Positions 23,176-35,860 of a DNA stretch of 64,000 bases are shown here, piece by piece. Under the pieces are notes generated by a model. That model searched no databases and was not told where the DNA came from. It was given only the letters and a program-made list of their open reading frames with translations. This stretch comes from Chlorophyllum brunneum. Taxonomy: Eukaryota > Basidiomycota > Agaricomycetes > Agaricales > Agaricaceae. Every line of letters starts with the position of its first letter. Within the stretch, counting starts at the first letter, position 1. The stretch lies in contig OY756143.1 of the NCBI GenBank assembly GCA_963576785.1, forward strand, positions 124,001 through 188,000. The letters run 5' to 3'. The position numbers were made by a program, and so were the translations under genes.

Positions 23176-24636
23176 ATGGAAGCAGAACTACCCCTCGTTC
23201 GTGAAATTACATTAAACAAATCTCATAACCTTGGACCCCCACCAACTTTGGTAATAAAAACCGATGAGGATGTCGAAAGATGGAGGAGCACTCGCTCTTA
23301 TTATGACTACGATTTGTTTCTACGGCGACTCAACGAATCTGTGGTCGGTGTGACTCAACCCTGGACCCCGGAAGTCCCATCGCAGGTAACAAAAATGGAT
23401 GTTTCCACCTTTTTCACATTAACTGAATACATTTAGTCAGTCACCCAAATATTAACCTTACTCGATACCTTGGAAGGATGGATCGAGGATATACCACCGT
23501 TGGATACCCCGCAACGATTCGGAAACCTCGCCTTTCGTACATGGGGCACTCGCTTAGAGGAGGTCAGTATCGAAACCGTCTGCGCCAGTTGATCACTCAA
23601 CCAAAGCAGCGAGCAGATGAATTACTTGAGCAGCTCCTCCTACCGGACTATAAGATTCTACTCCCATACATCAAACCGTATTTCTTAACATCATTCGGTT
23701 CATTCACCCGGATGGATTACGGTACCGGCCACGAGACATCTTTTGCCCTCTTTCTTCTATGCCTGACCCTTGTGCGCTTCTTTCAACCAACTCCGGACGA
23801 AGAACGCCAATTAGTTCTAAGCGTTTTCACCCGTTATCTCCGCCTATGCTGGAAACTGCAGGACGTCTACAAGTTAGAACCTGCAGGGAGCCACGGCGTT
23901 TGGGGTCTGGATGACTATTCCTTTCTTCCATATATTTTTGGGAGTGGCCAGCTAAGAGGTAGGCTCAATCATTTTACCGAGCGTTAACTTGAGTAATGAG
24001 CTTCCGTTACAGACCAGTCCGATATACCTCCATCTACGGTGTTACGCCCTCCACTACCCGCCACAAACCTGTATTTCTTGGCTATCATGCGCATCCACGA
24101 TGTCAAACGGGGCCCATTTTTTGAACACTCTTCTCAGCTATATTCCATAGCGACAGGGGTTCCAAATTGGGGAAAGGTGAACTCAGGTCTTTTTAAAATG
24201 TACAGAGTACGTGAGATTCCACGAGTTTCTGTCACTTATGGGATTCTCATGTATATATATCGCTTAGGCCGAAGTTCTAGGAAAACGTGTCGTTGTACAG
24301 CACATCCCGTTAGGTGGACTCTTGGAGTGGGAATCGTCCGCTTCGTACGCAACCCTTCCCGTTACCTCGCCAGCACAGCAGCCCTCGCGGACCAGACATC
24401 CGACAGCAGTCGCTGGCTCTGTACCGATGGATCGCCCCGGCCTTCTTCTCCATTCAATCCACCCTGTAAGTCAAGTTTGGCGTGCTCCAATGCCAAAATC
24501 CCAACAACCGGCGCAACTACAACACCTAATGGTTACGGAACCCACACCTCCGCGACCAGTAGGCAATGTCCGCAGACCATCCACAAACCCCGTCCCTAAG
24601 CGTGACAACGTGGACGATGAGCACAACCCCCCATAA
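23176..24636 (+). CDS. serine/threonine phosphatase 2A activator (PTPA/Rrd family)
   Basis: Five exons: 23176-23385, 23437-23562, 23610-23958, 24013-24206, 24268-24636; 415 residues. Family hallmarks are clear: L-E-G-W-I-E-D-I-P-P-L-D, P-Q-R-F-G-N-L-A-F-R-T-W, F-G-S-F-T-R-M-D-Y-G-T-G-H-E, V-W-G-L-D-D-Y, and K-R-V-V-V-Q-H. PTPA proteins act as chaperones and prolyl isomerases that load active-site metals into the PP2A catalytic subunit; yeast has Rrd1 and Rrd2, and I cannot tell which this corresponds to. The C-terminal 90 residues are Pro/Ser/Gln-rich and poorly conserved. Near 24469 a GTAAGT sequence could act as a donor, but reading through gives an uninterrupted tail, so I kept it. Confidence 0.93.
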
Positions 24637-27600
24637 CCGATCGCTCGTATCAGGGATGCTGTAAATGTTGGGCTGATCTATCGTTCTGAACGTCGGAGGA
24701 ACAAGAAGACATGTCAACGGGGATGATAGATGCCGTTTCCGTGTTGTAGATCACTTCATAATGACTATTCCTTTGTATTTGATTGTGTGATGGTGACCAG
24801 GTCAGTTTCCCTTGGTCCTGGCGCGTCTAAAAATGGACGGGATTTCGAAACCCCTTCGTGTGGCGTATTGTGTGACTGATAGACGCTCGTGTCAGGTACA
24901 ACTGTCCACACCAGACAGCTGGATGTGGGGCGCTGGAATGGACTGTCCTCCAGCAGAACATCATTTCAACACCCAAGTTTACCTTTAGCTTCACATGGTG
25001 CAAATAGTTCCATCTGATCTGTTACCGTACCACCCACGCTCCGCTGGTGCGGTGACCTACGTTGCCATACAATTGCACCCGGACAGATGATGTCGTAAGT
25101 GAATTACCCGTGGACTTTGTAGACATCAGTTTCACCGAATGGTTACATTGTAATAGTACCTATGGCAAAAAGGAACGGTTTGTGCGAAGCTTTGCCACAT
25201 CGGAAGTTGAACTCGTTACCATGTCGGTACTAGCTCAACCTTTGAATACCGTTCATTCCAGCTGTTTGGGGAGCTGGTGAGGTAAGGGGTGAGTACTGCA
25301 TATGGCCTATTAAGGGCATAGGAACTTGACTCCCAAACTACTCTGGATGTTCGGTCCCATGGCTTTATATATTATCTCACGTTCGCCTTCCGATCTCAGC
25401 TGAATGGTTTCTTTCTAATTTTGCCAGCGCAAATGAAATGAAATCACCGTTCAGATATCAGTGGATACCTTTCTCCTGCCAGTCCGCCTTCAACGAAGAA
25501 CCCATTACCCAATGCAACAATAATGAATTGGTTACTCCGGAATGAACGGGGATCGAAAGACAGTGCGGTGCTTGGAACTCTCCCTGGAGGTTCTCAATAT
25601 CATACTACACGGAGTCTTGTCCAGTTCATTGGTCGTATACGTCTCAAGTATTCGATCCTGGTATCAAGCTACCAAAATATGAGACCCCACTCTATAACCA
25701 CCTGCATAATTACCGCCACAATCTGACCCTTAGAAATCGAGCCTCAAGGGAACTCCTGTGATAGGAGAAATGGGAGACAAGCCTGTGAGAGGTATTCAAC
25801 TGCGCTTTGTTATAGGGCGGGCTCTATTGTGCACGTAGCCTTGACTGCGTCCAGAGTTTTTCAGGGAACCAAGAGCGCAGAAAGTTTTTAACATCATAAT
25901 GAATACAAGAGGCGGGACGCCCAATCCCCTGGGACCATACCTCACACCCTAGGGTGATGGTTTGAATACCCCCGCCGGTGCCCCCCTACAGGTGGGGAGA
26001 CCTCGGGAATAATGGTAATTTTGCTGCCAAGCTTGCTCATTTGGTAGATGGAAGTGAAACTGGAACTGGTCCCTCAGCTGGACGGTGATGCGTGGGTTTT
26101 AAAACACAAGGGCCATCACCAAATCAATTTCCATAAGAGTGTTAATTGTAAAACCAGATTCTGTTGGTCACGAATGCCCCCGAGAAGTCCACCATTGCCG
26201 CCGTCTATTGGTTGGTTTGCGGACAGCAATTTCGATTGTTTTGATTTCGTGTTTACCGGAAATCAGTCGCTCTGCTGCGATATGTCGTCCGACTATTCGG
26301 CTCGGCCGTCTGATACGAACGTCTTCCAGTCGTTGAATTCTTAGCTGTCTGAACCAAGGGCCCTAGGTATAATATAATACATTTGATTTTGTATTGGGTG
26401 AACACAATTCTGCCGTACCGAATTTTTCCGCATCACCTCGCTAATCTAACCTCTATGATTACAGGGGCACCGAGGCGCTGATATCATCCCCCGGTAACGC
26501 GCAGTAGAGTTTGAAAGGTTTACCCGCATACAAGAATGGCATTCGTATCACACTACGTGATCTAAAGTGCCAGAGTGATGCTGGGGATAAGTTCGAGCCC
26601 CACTTGTTGCCCAGATCTCCTTCCGTAGAAGCTGACCCGTGACGTCGCGAGTGTGAACTTCCGGGAAGAGGGTGGTTGTTCAATGCTATGATGCCTCAAT
26701 CTATGGGGACATGTTTTACCGGGCGCGCGCTGGTTTGGACATGGGAATGGAAGCAGGATGCCCTCCTGGATCATGTCGATATGTTTGGATGCCACCTCTC
26801 TTGGCGAACGCATTTTATCATAGGCCATTAATAAACCCTCTACGATTTGAAGCATTATTTCATGGGAGCTTGCTCTTAGATCTATTAAAAGCCACGACCT
26901 CCAGATGGATATGAAACGAGACCATCAAGCCGACCGCAAACGGTATAGGCCTATCATGTCAGGCAACCCCCCATGGTTCACATCCATCTTATCAACGAAG
27001 GAATGAAGAAGTCAAAGATGTTAATAGGCGATATCATTGATTGCATCTACGGTTGCAGGTGTCCAGGGTTTCTGAAGAATTAGCCATACAGCCAGGGCGC
27101 AGTACAACATCTGGAGCGCGGTTCCAGGTGCGAAGCACCTTGTGAGTTTGCGGTTGGGATCGACTTTGGTATTATTTTTCCCTTGGCCAGAGTATCATCA
27201 CTAGAGCAGTATAATCAAGGAGGCAATTCGGTACCGACTGCGATAAGAGCGGGCCGCCAGCGAAGTCTGTCGTCAGGTTGGACGATGTCCTAAGCCGAAG
27301 TTCCCACGCCCGCCCGTGACGTTCGAGGCCAGAAATCACGATCAATTTACGATCGAAGCAGAGCTTCTCAGGAACAAAACCAAATCGTAAACGATCGAAG
27401 GTCCTTCCTTTTCTGGGAATGAGGGCCCCACGCCACGGAGAAACGAAACCAGACCGGTTGTTTGAGGCATGAACCGATCATGATTTCGGGAAGAGGGCTT
27501 GAGACCAAAATGAGGTAGTCCTGACAGAACACGACAGAGGAAATATGATACGAACTAACTGAAAAGCAGGAGGTACTGACTTGGTTAGCTGAGCCGGGCG

Positions 27601-28051
27601 CTTGGGCAAGCCCCACGGACTACAAAGTCTAACGGCCGTCATCACACAGGTTCACGAGGGGTCGTCATGGTCATGGACGTCGATTAGGGTCACAATGGCG
27701 GCCGCTCCAAGTGACCAGGGAGGTCGGAAAAGGCAGGACGTACGAAATAAGTCGATGATCGCCTTTGTTTGGCATCGTCCATACGGCGATATCTTGGAAT
27801 CTTGCCGAGGTCCCCCGTAAGGAGTTTTCTAAATCAGGCACGCACCTGCGCGTGGTGGATCCAGATCAGGGTTCAGCTGGATTGTATGTAAGCCTCGGAA
27901 ACAAACCAAAAAACAAACCATTCCGCCTAAACCTCCAACCACCCAGGTCGCCTTCTTGACGTCAACGAATGCCGCTTTGAACCACTTCCTACCCCGCCTC
28001 TCCTGGAGTACTTAAGTAACTCCACTCCCTCCCTTTTCCACTTTCGACGCC
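24637..28051. other. 3.4-kb stretch without a recognisable gene
   Basis: No domain, repeat or tRNA seen on either strand. Short frames such as 26562-26855 (minus) and 26672-26914 (plus) overlap antisense and look random. The last 100 bases are the promoter of the KilA-N gene and become pyrimidine-rich. Confidence 0.4.
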
Positions 28052-30020
28052 ATGACTTCAGGCATGCTACAGGTATGATTTCGTCCTCCTTCCTATCATC
28101 CCCTCCCTCACTCCCCCCAGGACCCCATACAAACTTCAGCGTCTGGATCTACTCCCCGCTTCCGTCCGTATGCCAGTTCCAATCACCAGGTTATGAAGGG
28201 CCGTTACATAACTAGCAATGATCCTCGCGGCTATATGTGAGCGCACAAAGGACTGTTTGCGTCCTTCAGTGCTGATCCCAACCCAGACCCGTATATGAAT
28301 ACCCCCTCAATGGCCAGTGGATAATGATGGATATAGACGATGGCTACATTCTATGGACAGGTATTTGGAAAGGTGCGCCACTTACTTGATCTCAGGTCAC
28401 TCTCTGCTCACCGTCCCACTAGCTCTGGGCAACTCCAAAGGTCAGCGCTGTTCGGATCGTTGATCGCGAACCTTACTAACCGTCAATGTCACCCCACCAC
28501 CCAGCCGATATTGTGAAGATGATTGACTCACAACCTGACCTTGCTCCTCTCATCCGACGAGTCCGTGGTGGGTATCTCAAAATTCAGGGAACCTGGATGC
28601 CCTACGAGGTCAGCTCTTCGTTATATCAATCCAGAAGTGGTGCTTATAAGTCTCCTAGGTCGCTTTGCGGTTGTCAAGGCGGTGAGTCGAGAAGGGACAA
28701 TACTATGGGATGACACATCTGACAGCTCTCCGTTCCTAGAGTAGCATGGGCAATTCGTGAGGATTTAGTGCCCCTCTTCGGGTAAGCTAGTCCGCCACCT
28801 CAACCATTCCCCTCTGAATTAAGGTGTTTAAAGGCCAACATTCCCAAGTACATGTCTGTCACCAGACCAGCCAGGATATGGTCAAGTCGTGGCCTCAGGC
28901 AATCCCAGAAGGCGTGCACGTCGAAATACTCAATCCGCAGCGCCGATACAACAGGTTCCAAGAGAGCCTAGCAACCCCAATTGGCCTGTTGTAACACCTA
29001 ACCCTGGTGTTAGTACCCCGAGTCTCTCTCATCAGTCTCTATCCTCCTCCAGTCCTGGTCATGGGTACTTCTCCCACTATCAGCCTCGCCCGGACCGCTT
29101 TCAACTACCCCCTCCAATGACTGGGCCCCCTTCATCCGTCACATTCCAAGATCAAGTGCCTATTCCCGCTAGTGTACGCTATTCGTCGTACGCCAGTCAT
29201 CCGGCCCCATCCAAGTCATCTCCGACAAGCGCATTGTCACTTGAAATCCCTTCATCAATGCCAGAAGCAGAAAGAATTACCTTGGCACCATTGCGAGCAC
29301 CTGCAGACCAGGGAACAAATAAATCTGCATATGCCCTTCCCCCAATCTCTGCCTTGGAGGATTTAAGGGGCATTCACACTAACGATTCAGCTGCGGTGTT
29401 GAGACGATTACAAGCAGACGATGATTCCCTGGCATACTCGCGCTCTCATTCGCGCACAACAAGTCGTGATGGCGACGAAAAAACCTGGACGAGAAGACAT
29501 TCACTTACAACTCACCCTTACTCGTACGTTGTAACCCCCTAGATGATTTTCATGTCTAACAAAGTGCACTAGACGCCTAATGGATATATCACCTAAACGC
29601 CATCCTAGTTCACTTCCAACCTATACACACTCTCACGGAAGTCATCCGTACTACGATTATCACAGTCGACAACGTAGGCGAACGTCTCGACCCCCGTCTC
29701 GCGCATGTAGTATATCGCAGAGATCGCACGATGACTTCTCTGCCAACAACTCAACATGTGAACCATCTCCCGTTTCCCCGTCTACACCGCATTCCATTCT
29801 CTCATCTCCCGAGCTACCTCATCGCTACCGAGACGAAAACACAAGCGTTATGGTCCCGTTGACCATTGCCGCGGATAGGATTCATTTGGGCTCTACCTCG
29901 GAAGCAGGTCAACCCCCTGATTACAGAAGCCGGTACAACGAGAGTGGCGACGAAAGTTCTGCTACGCCTCTGAAATACAGCGAAATCAATGCCCGCCAGC
30001 AACCGCTGCGGCCATGGTAG
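28052..30020 (+). CDS. KilA-N/APSES-type DNA-binding protein
   Basis: Nine exons: 28052-28072, 28121-28236, 28287-28372, 28423-28440, 28505-28608, 28659-28681, 28740-28781, 28834-29523, 29573-30020; 515 residues. The first coding exon is seven codons and exon 4 is 18 nt. Residues about 30-150 form a KilA-N-like winged-helix domain: I-P-V-Y-E-Y-P, M-D-I-D-D-G-Y-I-L-W-T-G-I-W-K-A-L-G, then G-G-Y-L-K-I-Q-G-T-W-M-P-Y-E-V-A-L, and R-R-V-A-W-A-I-R-E-D-L-V-P-L-F-G followed by F-P-S. The G-T-W-x-P-x-E-V-A and I-R-x-D-L-x-P-L-F-G motifs are characteristic of fungal proteins related to Xbp1 and StuA/Swi4 APSES factors. The remaining 340 residues are Ser/Pro-rich and probably disordered. I infer a nuclear, sequence-specific regulator; target genes are unknown. 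All five short internal introns preserve frame, which strongly supports the model. Confidence 0.9.
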
Positions 30021-32577
30021 CCAACTCACCCTTGATCCTCTCGTTCTTCCTTTCTTTATCACGACCTTCCGCTTCCTTTGTGAAAATATTTGCTCAGATA
30101 TATATCCTTGATACCCAACCCAAGCTTCTCCTTTTTCTCACCTACGCTTCCTATGCGCAATTGCATGTTGATACCTCATCGCATACCTTACCGTTGCATA
30201 GTCCCCCTAAATCTGTAAATCTGTACTGCACCAAAGTAGTCCTTTTGCTGCCATGTCATCATATTGAGGCCACATGCCGCTGTCGGAAGCCCGTTCCCAA
30301 GGTCGTCACCTTGTTACCAGGAACGGATAAATATCGATAATACCCTTCAATGGGCAAAGGGAGGACGATGACAGTTTCGACCGCCACACCGAAGGGTTAC
30401 ACCATTACCGGTCCATACGTATACTTATTACACACGTTTGACGTGGGCCAATTAAATGCCTTTCGAAGAAATTGGCTCAGTAGAATATCCCATCCGCCGA
30501 GTTATACTAGAACCCCTGAATTCTCGGGAAATTAGTGCACCCGCATGTCACTTGGAGCTGGCTGTGCAACACATGGGCTTCAACAGTAACGCATTGAGTG
30601 ATACAGCCTGGCCGCTTGAATATTCCCCGAAAATGCTTAATTAATGGTCTACAACAACGAAAGCAAGGTACTGTCAGGTACCAACATTTATAATTAGCTA
30701 CCTCATATATGAGTTTTAGTTTCTGTGAGGTTCCTCGATAACCCCTCATGCTTATTCGGTTCCGATGTGTGAGAGGGATAAATATTTAATTTTACCCTTG
30801 ACTTATAAATTATTTATGAAATTTATTATTATTATTTTTGAGTGATCCGGGACTCTCGGTCCCGATGTATTTACGCTTTTATCCCGATCCCGCTGGGTAC
30901 CCCTTGCGAGTACAAATTGATCGCCCTGCGCCCTAGTTCTAGTCAGGTTCAAGAGGGGTAAACTTCGTGTTTGACTTAATATTACATCCGTGGATTGCTA
31001 TTAGTTGATATACAGCTGTTGCCTGTTGGCGTAATTGCTAAATCGTTCTGACTTGGCCACTAGGACCACCCTGGAAGGCAATCGGATTAAAACCATGCTT
31101 GACTCGGCGAAAAAGTGATTCAATGTCAAAGACAATAAGATTACTGCTTTTAGCCCGACGGAATGGACTTGTTCCTGGTCGTTACTCAGGACAAAATAAT
31201 TCAGGGGCCAAGTAGTCTCGGACTGTGCCTCCTCTAACTACTACGTCACAGAAAATTTCAATATCGCTCTTGCCACGTCGCAAGCCTTGGTACTTCCCTC
31301 GTCATACGATATCAGCAGGCTCACGAGACTGGAAGCCGACCCTCTGCGATAATCGTGTGATTAACGGCTCGCAGGGAACTTGGATGCTGAGAGTGAACCG
31401 ACAAACATATTCAGACAATCTGACAATGAGCATTTGGCTGAGCAGTTATCGAACTCCGAGTTCTTGTCCTAGCTCCAGCTCCGCCTAGGTAATCCCCAAA
31501 CGTAAAACTTCTTGCAGTAATTCGCTCCTGACCAAGGGCCAAGCGAACATTGCTCTTGTCAAAACTCAATAACCCGGTTTGCTATCGGCTCAACCCAATC
31601 CAGTCCCAAGACAAACTTCTCGGAAATCCAGGCCCACACTTCTCTCGTTCAACTTCTTCGACGTAACTGGGACCAATCTTGAATCAGGAATAGAGAATGA
31701 GCAATCCATTTGAATAAGTTGTGGTCACGCGGTAGCTGGTCCGAGTGTTATAGCATGACATCCACTGGACCCCGACAATTCAATGCCATGATCAATAACT
31801 CCAAGAAAGGCGCTTATATTCCCCGGAGCTCGGAAGCAAAACTAGCGATGAGAGCCCTCGGAGTCTATGGCGCTCGCGAGGTATCTCCATTCGGGTGCCT
31901 AACCCATATACCCCTCTTTGGAATGGCGGCCGTTCTCGTCACTCCCACTGGTCATTCGCGAAGTCAACTTCTCATCAACGGGTAACACTAACTATTCGTG
32001 CATTCGCACGGTCTTGTTGCCAGAAGTGACGGAGAGCTCAACTTCTCTGTCAATACCATAGTTTCGGTGGGAGAGAGCCCTGTGGTCCACCGCCATACGA
32101 TCTCATTTCATTCAACTCCACAATCAAATTTTGCAGTGGGCCACGTAACTCCAAATCGGCCGAGGACAGACGAGGTTTCCAATTCCAAAACCAGAAAGAA
32201 ACGAATAACCGATTTGCTCTTGTTTTCTTCAAGTTTGAGATGGAGTGAATTCCTAGGTATGTTCTGGAGGGAACGGACGATCATGGCTTTAGAAAATGTT
32301 AAGCGGATACCAGATTCAAACGAATCAACACCAGAAAACCACACTTCAAAGTTCCAAAAAAAAAAATCCTAGGATAGCCAAGAAGTACCCAACCTATAAG
32401 TTCTACAGAGCATAGATCACAGTAGAATAAAAATATCTAGGTGGTGGACGAACCAACATCCCGTAATACTGTTAGTCCGTGAAAACGGAGGGGGGGGGGG
32501 GGGGGTTATCAAAGCATCAAAGATCCAGAAATCCAGAGATCCATCGAGGGTTGAATAAAAAGAAAACATAATAGTAA
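30021..32577. other. 2.5-kb stretch without a recognisable gene
   Basis: Contains an AT-rich patch at about 30775-30845 and a run of 16 G at 32490-32505 close to the end of the phosphate permease gene. Short frames near 31.2 and 31.7 kb show no family resemblance. Confidence 0.4.
32490..32505 (+). repeat. poly(G)16 tract
   Basis: Sixteen consecutive G residues 3' of the permease stop codon; on the gene's strand it is a C run just beyond the stop. It may be length-polymorphic or a sequencing-sensitive site. Confidence 0.85.
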
Positions 32578-35500
32578 TCAAATCCTATAGCAAAGAAACT
32601 CAGTAACCACCGACAAAAAAACGAAAGCATAAGAACCACGTACCCAACCATATTCATAAGAATGAAACCAACAGTAGACACGACCTGAAACACCATAAAT
32701 CACACATCCACAAAATAACGAAGACGACGGGGAGAACTTACAAGAGTGGCAATGATACTCGCCGGAACACCATTCACCAAGAAATCCACATTCGAAAGGT
32801 ATAGTTGACCCAGCTCGTCTTCTTGTGTCGCCCTAAAAATGATCAAAAGGATATCAGTATACCAGCATCACAAAACAAAGATCGAGGAATTTCATACGCA
32901 GTTTGATTAGGGAATCCAGAAACAGGCATACCCATACCCGTCGAGCAGATGAGCGCAGTAACAAAAATGAGAAGATTTTGAGGTTTGCCAGGTAAATTCT
33001 TTCCGACTTCCTTCGCAATCGGTACGAGCAGAATGCTAGCAATGGTATGCGAGATGAACGTTGAGATAACCTGTGAATAGGGATGAAAACTATGAACGCC
33101 CATAATCCTAGGAATCGGCTGACCAAGACGATAGGAGACAGAATGAGTACGACAGTGTACAACTCGTATCCACTGACAAGATCCCGAATGATGGAATCCA
33201 TAATTACGAGAAGTCCTGAGGATACAACGCCTTTGCCAAGAGCAATGCCTCCCATAGCGAGGAACACAATCGTCCACGCAAATCTCTCAAAGTCATCCTA
33301 CAGTTCCAATATCAGTCTACCATACCAACCATACGATAAACAAATCCCACCATACCTTCTTAAGCACTCCCGTAGCAAAGAACGCCAACACCGGAATCAA
33401 CGCAATAACACCCATATCACCCACCCACTCCTCAATAGCATGTTCCACACACCACAATCCAATAGTCACGATACACACAAACGTAACCCACCACTGTTTA
33501 ATCGTAAACCTCTCTTTCGTCGGTCTAATTCCCCTAATTTCAATACTACCTTCCCCATCAGGAGAACGAGAAGGGTTATATGATAGAAGAAGGAACACCC
33601 AAATGAGGATGATAGAGATGAATGAAACGGGGAGAGCGACGGCGAACCAAGATCCCCAACCGATTTGAGGATTCATTTCATTTATGGCGATAAGATTCTG
33701 TGGCGAAGAGATTGGAGAACTTTGGCCACCGATGTTGGCTGCTAAGGCAATTGCGAGCTGGGTTATTGCAGGAATCGTCAGGTTGGGTTATGGAAGGAGG
33801 ATAAAGAAGAGCTTACGATAAGGCATGGGGCGAAGTTTGATTTGGGTGGAAGTGTTCGCAGGATGGGCTAGAACGGATGATTGATTATTTATATAAATGA
33901 ACCTCTTCCAGTTCTACTCACTCGGATCAAAGTGAAACAAAGCGTCGGTGCGGCTACGTTACTAGTGGGGATATGATATCAGCACGGACACATCGATAAG
34001 CAAAACTACAGTAAGCACTCACCTAATCCACATACTCGCAAAACAAGAAACACACATAAATGCCAAAAGTACCGTCTTGGGCTTGGTCCCAGCAAAACTC
34101 AAAACGCGGGTGATAATAACTTTGTCAATATTCGTCTTGCTCAATGCAGAAGAGATAGTGAAGCCTCCGATGAGGAGCATGATTGTCGGGTTGAACATGA
34201 TGGAGAAAATGTATCTAAAGTTGTTTTTATTTTAGTGATCTGGACGCAGAGTGGGCGGAGATAGTAACGAACTTGGTGGCATCTGGAGCGGATAACCGTT
34301 CTTTGTCATCATCGAGAATAACACGTAATGCAACCAGCAGGATGGGCACCGCGAGGGAGGTAGCAAATAGTGGTATAGCCTATAAATATAAGAGTTTAGT
34401 TCTTCCAACCACAACCAAAGAAGATAGATACCGCGAGGCACTCACCTCTGACGCCCATAGAATTGTACAAAACACCAAAATTGCAAAACAATTATTCGCC
34501 GGTTCCGCTTTGATCACTCTAACATTCAGCAACACAATAAACACGATAATTGCAATGGTTGCCCAAATGAGTTTTCCCGTAATCTTGAAACGACCGACAG
34601 GTGTGGTTATATTCACTAGTCCTTCTTCAGGTTCCTTGACGAGCGTTGCACCAGCCAAATCCATTCGACTCCCTTCACCTCGACGTTCATGACCAATCAT
34701 CTGTCTCCAAATTGTATCTCGCTCCCAAGCAATATTCTCGCGTTGATGTAGACGTAGCTGTTGTTTTGCCGCAGCTCTGTCACCATGCGTGACACACCTC
34801 GCATAAAACTCCACAACACGGTTAATGGCATCACTGATTTTAGCCTTGGAAGCTTGAGTGAATGGCGTTGCGACCTCGACTTCTTGGTGGAGATATTTGT
34901 CTTTGAGTTCCGAATACGTGACCTTGTCATATTTCTTGATGATCTTGCGGAAACCGGAATAATTGATATCGACGTAAGAACGGAGGTTCGTGAACGCGAT
35001 ATAGGCAGTGGTAATACGGCGCTTGAAAAGAATGCGAGTGTCATAAGCATAGTCGCTCCTGGCAGTCCAAATGGTTCCATCGTTGAAAATGCCCGAGTGC
35101 CAGCTGTCACGGAACGAGTGGAATCTACTCGCGATTGCGCCTATTGGTCTCGGGAGTGACGATGTACTTTCTTCAAGCAATCGAGGGTCTTCGATTGATG
35201 ACACACTTAGGCGCCGTTCAGGTTGTCCTGAGACTGAGAAATTATGAGGCAAGAAAGTAGAGTCGAAGGAATACAAAAACGCACTCGACAACCGTCTGCC
35301 TGCAGAGCTGGATTTACGTTGACGGCGTCTCTCTGGGCTCCGAGAAATTGATATACTGTCGTCATCATCTTCGTCGCTACCTTCCAAATAGTGAGCTCCG
35401 GCATCCAAACCCGCTGCTTCTTGCCTCTCAATCTCTTCCTCCAGCTCCGCCAACTCTTCCATAGACTCCTTTTCCTGAGAATCGTAAAATAGTGTGATCT

Positions 35501-35860
35501 TCTTGAGTTCACGGTCCAGGAGGGGGATAAAGAGGGCATCAGTGTTGGAAGGATTGTGATCGCTGAGAAGACCCGAGCGTTCCCCATCTTCGAGGTCTCG
35601 ATGGGTAGAGTAGGATGGCAACGTTTCATGCCCGTGCTGCTGCTTCTCCAACTGATAAATGTACTTTTTCAGAGCATCGTAGCTGTTAAGGTTGGCGGGA
35701 AAGTTAGCTCCGCATAAACAGCTCAAGGCAAATGAAGCCGCACGCAATGTACTCGTCCCACCAGTCCGAAACGGAATTGAATTTGAGAGCAGAGCTATAT
35801 GGTAAAGTGGTGAATTCGGGTGTGAGAGAAGAGTGGTGAGAATATTTACCTGAATTTCAT
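32578..35860 (-). CDS. SPX-domain phosphate permease (Pho87/Pho90/Pho91 type)
   Basis: Thirteen exons: 35850-35860, 35744-35794, 34446-35682, 34273-34379, 34023-34214, 33922-33961, 33817-33867, 33356-33757, 33124-33297, 32898-33070, 32742-32832, 32644-32684, 32578-32584; 858 residues. The start M-K-F-S-S-A-L-K-F-N is the canonical SPX opening and is split by an intron after 11 nt. The SPX domain (to about residue 300) keeps Y-D-A-L-K-K and the Lys cluster F-R-K-I-I-K-K-Y-D-K that senses inositol pyrophosphates. From about residue 390 onward there are roughly a dozen membrane segments of the SLC13/DASS type, with S-P-I-S-S-P-Q-N and S-G-F-P-N-Q-T resembling the paired SNT-like signature loops. 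It should be a low-affinity phosphate carrier of plasma or vacuolar membrane. The last exon is only two codons plus stop; the end is therefore less certain. Confidence 0.93.

Noticed and set aside
26586..26605. GTTCGAGCCC as a tRNA B box
   Set aside because: No T-stem complementarity, no A box or acceptor stem at the right distance.
32050..32372. Plus/minus frames upstream of the poly(G) tract as an extra exon of the permease
   Set aside because: They lie 3' of a phase-consistent permease stop and show no membrane segments or similarity.
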